Below the pieces are notes generated by a model. It was not told the DNA's origin and made no database searches. It saw nothing but the letters and a program-made list of their open reading frames with translations. From Phascolomyces articulosus (Eukaryota; Mucoromycota; Mucoromycetes; Mucorales; Lichtheimiaceae), in contig JAIXMP010000009.1 of NCBI GenBank assembly GCA_025677815.1, positions 868,001 to 932,000 of the forward strand: DNA of 64,000 bases, given 5' to 3'. Positions 60,312-64,000 of the stretch are shown here, piece after piece (the first letter of the stretch is position 1; each line of letters begins with the position of its first letter). Made by a program: the position numbers and the translations under genes.

Positions 60312-62742
60312 CGCGTCGTGCTGTTTTATATAGACTATAATTTTTATGTAAAGAATGGAAAGAAGTGCCAATCAAAGGAAGTGGTAAAATTTTGTCTGTA
60401 ATCATACCGCAGTAACTAAAAATTCGGAATTTGTTTTGTGTATTTATATCGTCCAACATATAAGATCCTTATTTCTTTCTTCCCGTAAGATCGACAAGTT
60501 TATAATTACAAGGCTGTGTCATTATTTTCTATTAGCATATGGTAATTAAAAAAAAAGTAGTATGATACAAAAAAAATGTTTCATATCTTATGAATGGTGT
60601 AAAAATTCTAGCAACAAACCAGGGGGGATAGTTTGATCAATGAAGAAATTCTTAAATAGAAGTAAAAATGGTGAATTTTTTCCCTTGTATATTCAGAATA
60701 TTCTTCATCATCATGGTTTATCCATTAAGCTATGATTCAAGTAACATTATCGGCTTAGTTTGTAAGTTATATAAGGTAGTCGAAATTCCAATGAGTGTCA
60801 TAGATATAAACAGTTTAATGCTGAGATACTTTATGATTTTTATTAAAAGGTTTAAATGGGCGTCCCTTGTGCTTGATGGTCCAAAAGTCAACAATTAGAT
60901 TTTAAAACAAGAACAAGAATAAAGAAATTTGAAATAATTCTATTATTCTGTTAGGTAATCGTGAATAAGATAAGTTGTCCCCTATACTTTCCCTTGTTTC
61001 ATAGTTAAGTTGGTTTGAACAGCATATATCATTTTTAAGGTAAATAAAAAAAAGAATCACCATGCTCACTCTTTTTATTAGAAATGAATTGTTCTTACAG
61101 AGTATGTCAATATATAATAATATCAATCTATTATTGAATGAAAGAATAAGAAGAGAAAATTCGAAACATTATCTTATAAACTTATTAATAGATGGAAAGG
61201 CTTACTATCATCACATTATCCTATCATGCCATTTCAATATATTTATTTGATGGATGATCATCATTTATGTTATTCTAGAAATCCATCAAACAAATGGCAT
61301 GGAGGTAGAAAGTATATCGTATAACGTGCCGTCGTCGTCGTCGTCGCCGTCGGATTCAATACCGGATATGAGAACACTCTGAACTGGTCTACTTCGGGAC
61401 GAGCGCATTTTTCAAAATCTTGAAGATTCACATTATAAACTTTCTTGTAATATACAGGTAGTGTATATAGAGATGCAACCATGATTGGTTTTTTTTTTTT
61501 TTTTTTTTTAGAATATTGAAACGGACACACACTTAAGCAGACAGACAGAACCAACAACACGAGGAAGGTACGGAACCCAAGAATTTTTCTGCTGGATCAT
61601 TAGGTACCATGTGACCGCATGATACCATGATTGGTTCCAAAAGTCCCTTTCTTTTTGTAACCAGTTATAAACCATCTTCCCTTTCCTCCTTGATTCTTTA
61701 ATCCTTGGAAAAAAAAGTAAGGGCGTATTTTTATAATAGTTATCCAAGCCTTGTTTTTTTTCCGTGTGATCTACATACATCTATATCACCATCATCATCA
61801 TCATCAAACTAGGACGTTAACCTACCGCATTGTTTTTTGTTGTTGTTGTTTTGCTTTTGCTTGCGTGTTTGCATAAAGAGTTCAAGTTGTATTTTTACTA
61901 ATCTCACTAAAAAAAAAAGGAATTATTTTCATCCCCATCTCGTCCAAAGTTAAAGAAGTTAATCAAAAAAAAAGATAGTAATGATATGATCAAAATAAGA
62001 AATTCTCTCCAAATTGAAAAGGAAAATATGCACAGATGCTCTGTTACACCCATCATTTGTATAACCTTGGTATTATACTTGTCAACGTGATTTGATAGAA
62101 AATAAAAATAAATAATAGCACGTTGTTGCTGTTACCCCACACACACATACACTATTCTTTATAACAACAAACAAGAGTGATATTCCTTTGGATAGTGGAT
62201 TAGAAGTTATTTATATAAATTGTATAAAAACGGATGAAACAAAACCAATAAATTATTTATTTACGTAGTGTTTCGCCATCATTTCTCATTGGTACGACAA
62301 TAAACAGTGATTATTTATTCCATTTTGTTGTTGTTGTTGTTCATGCATTATGATGATTCTTAAACAACAACAACTCCTTTTATTTAAACCCGTTAAAGAA
62401 GCCGAAGAAGAAGTATACGATAACTGTCAAGAAATATCATCATTACTCATGAATAATAATAATTTTAAGGAGTTACAATAAATAGGATAATTTTGAGATG
62501 AAAATTTCCATTAAAAATAAATGATGATTATAGGAAGGGATGCAAGCAGATCTATAGGACGGTTCCTTTTATGGAAAAAAAGTGTAGATGTCTCGCGGAA
62601 AGTAAGCTGAGTTTTGAATTTTGCGATTTCACGCAGTTTTTTATTGATTATATCAGGTCCCTTTCTTTCTTTCTTTCTTTCTTTTTTTTTTTTTTTGTTT
62701 TTTCCCTTCTTTTCATTTCGAATAATAATATTAATAACACAA
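60312..62742. other. Gap before the PQ-loop gene
   Basis: AT-rich with T runs, a (CTTT)n run at about 62658-62682 and (TTG)n near 62324-62340. Minus-strand coding-like pieces lie at 61270-61680 (own entry). A 43-codon frame at 62351-62482 (MILKQQQLLLFKPVKEAEEE) and the frames at 60668-60898 and 61062-61250 are not supported by anything beyond being open. Confidence 0.45.
61270..61680 (-). pseudogene. Coding-like patches, possible hydrolase end
   Basis: On the minus strand, near 61650-61580, one frame reads PIMVSCGHMVPNDPAEKFLG. GHMVPxDxPE is typical of the C-terminal active-site histidine region of serine carboxypeptidases and other alpha/beta hydrolases. Downstream, after a poly-A/T run at 61490-61510, a different frame reads MVASLYTLPVYYKKVYNV then NLQDFEKCARPEVDQFRVFS to a stop at 61270. 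The two patches need not be one gene. The right end is GC-rich because of a (GTC)n-like run at 61330-61350. Confidence 0.3.
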
Positions 62743-64000
62743 ATGCGTAGTCAAACTTGTACACCAATCATAGACGGCGTTCATTATATACCATGGATTC
62801 ATGTAAATTTTTTTTTGGGGACAATAACAGAAATTGGCAAGAGACTGACTTTCATTTTGCATTATATAGACATTATTTGGTGAATGCGTTTATGGATGGC
62901 AAGAATGTATTAGTTTGCTTCTTGGATATATATCGATTGCTTGTTGGTTAAATGCACAAATGCCGTAAGTTTCTATCTATCGATCTATATATCATAACGA
63001 ATAACAAGAACACAGAAAACGAAACTGATCGTAACAATATAATAATCAATTAGACAAGTGATCAAAAATTATAAATTACAAACAGCTGAATCATTAAGCA
63101 TGGCATTTCTCACAGTATGGTTAACAGGTATATATATATAAATAAATAAATAAATAAATAGAACTCAAAAGATAAGGAGACCTTTTTATTGATAAGCAAT
63201 CATTCACTAAATTATCTATCTTTTATTCTATCCATCCGAATTGGGATGATTAGGGGATTTTGCCAACTTTATTGGTTGTATCTTGACTGGACAACTTGAT
63301 TTTCAAATATACCTTTCTATTTATTTTATTTGGGTGGATACAGTACTTTGCTTACAATGGTTATATTATGTGAAATATCCTAATAATCGATTCCGAGCTT
63401 TATTCAATCCTGCTGTTCGTGCAGCTATTCAAAAGAGTCAAGGACAAGAAGAAACACAACGTCTTATTTTACCTCGTCAACATTCTCAACAACATCAAAC
63501 GAATAACCCTTCCTCTTCCTCTTCATCTGGTGGTACTGGTTACCAATCCACATCCTCCTCCGCACGTACACTCCTGGCAGTAGGATTCTTATTTACCCTG
63601 AATTACATGTCTTTTACGTCAGGTGAAGGAGTATCATCGCTTACAACACATGATACCACTTTATCATGGGACAATAGTACCTCCACCACTTTTATGATGA
63701 CGGAAGAAACCACCATTATGGAGAGAGACAGTGCTGAACAAAAAATATGGATTGGTCGCTTTTTTGCATGGGTCTGCACCTGTCTTTATCTTTCGTCTCG
63801 TGCACCCCAGATTTATCTCAATTTCAAGCGACGGTCGGTCGAAGGTCTTTCCATGGCCTTGTTCTTATGTGCTGCAGGTGGTAATCTTGCTTATACTTTG
63901 GGTATTTTTACCAACCCTCATCAAACTCGACAAACGTTATTAGAAGCCGTACCTTATATTCTTGGTTCCGCAGGCACCTTAATGTTTGATTTGACCATTT
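62743..64000 (+). CDS. PQ-loop repeat vacuolar membrane protein (Ypq/Stm1/PQLC2-like), 5' part
   Basis: Exons 62743-62802, 62870-62964, 63054-63127 and 63254 to the window edge, all phases consistent; the gene is cut off at 64000 with about 320 residues visible. The first PQ loop is split by an intron: NAQMPQVIKNYKLQTAESLS, then membrane span VWLTGDFANFIGCIL. A Ser/Gln/Thr-rich cytosolic or lumenal loop follows. The second PQ loop is SSRAPQIYLNFKRRSVEGLS, then LCAAGGNLAYTLGIF. Two PQ loops in a seven-span protein are the layout of vacuolar/lysosomal basic amino-acid exporters. The loop between spans (about 110 residues) is long for the family. Likely role: export of lysine or arginine from the vacuole. 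Confidence 0.9.

Noticed and set aside
58572..60371. 599-residue start at 60371 for the intact F-box gene
   Set aside because: The extra N-terminal 20 residues are hydrophobic and AT-driven; the ATG at 60311 sits just before the F-box as in copy B.
1..64000. CRISPR arrays, bacterial operons, ribosome binding sites
   Set aside because: Spliced nuclear genes show that the DNA is eukaryotic; no regularly spaced repeats were seen.

Overview
The window looks like nuclear DNA of an early-diverging filamentous fungus, most likely Mucoromycota (Mucorales). The DNA is AT-rich. Protein genes are broken by short GT-AG introns of about 45-160 nt. Coding regions carry runs of Ser, Thr, Asn, Gln and His. 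The gene families include a Kelch protein with one membrane span, expanded F-box/LRR proteins, a HET-like family and PQ-loop and MFS transporters. I cannot name the species. No tRNA or complete rRNA gene was recognised.

Layout: a decayed transposase (1-545); a tRNA-like, possibly SINE, patch (1.33-1.52 kb); a decayed Kelch/TM gene (2.6-5.2 kb); a decayed F-box/LRR gene (5.5-7.3 kb); intact RFC small subunit (7.46-8.91 kb); a long gene-poor stretch with coding-like patches (8.9-13.4 kb). Then follow a trihelix/MADF-like DNA-binding protein (13.4-14.6 kb), a C2H2 protein (15.4-16.2 kb), an unrecognised protein (16.9-18.1 kb), a Glo3-type ArfGAP (20.6-22.4 kb) and a GNAT acetyltransferase (22.9-24.0 kb). 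A relic-rich area runs from 24 to 31 kb. After it come an MFS sugar transporter (31.1-32.8 kb), cytochrome c (34.8-35.3 kb), a broken HET-like gene (36.3-38.1 kb), the twin MFS transporter in opposite orientation (39.3-40.9 kb), a METTL25-like methyltransferase (41.4-43.2 kb) and threonine aldolase (43.6-45.0 kb). The right third is another decaying area: F-box/LRR pseudogene (48.1-49.8 kb), a frame-broken acidic protein (52.7-53.8 kb), a second broken HET-like gene (54.9-56.1 kb), an F-box/LRR pseudogene (56.7-58.4 kb) and its intact sister (58.6-60.3 kb). The start of a PQ-loop vacuolar transporter gene runs off the right edge (62.7-64.0 kb).

Intact housekeeping genes (replication clamp loading, vesicle traffic, respiration, amino-acid metabolism, sugar uptake) therefore sit as islands between areas where accessory families (HET-like, F-box/LRR, Kelch/TM, transposase) are duplicated and then broken. 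Many gaps also hold single-exon coding relics, and one holds a 68-bp piece of the 18S rRNA 3' end. I did not find a convincing wholly new system. The strongest signals are the paired HET-like and F-box/LRR families under birth-and-death, the rDNA relic with almost only C/T-G/A changes in its well-aligned part, a long hairpin at 25.3 kb, and the string of relic exons.
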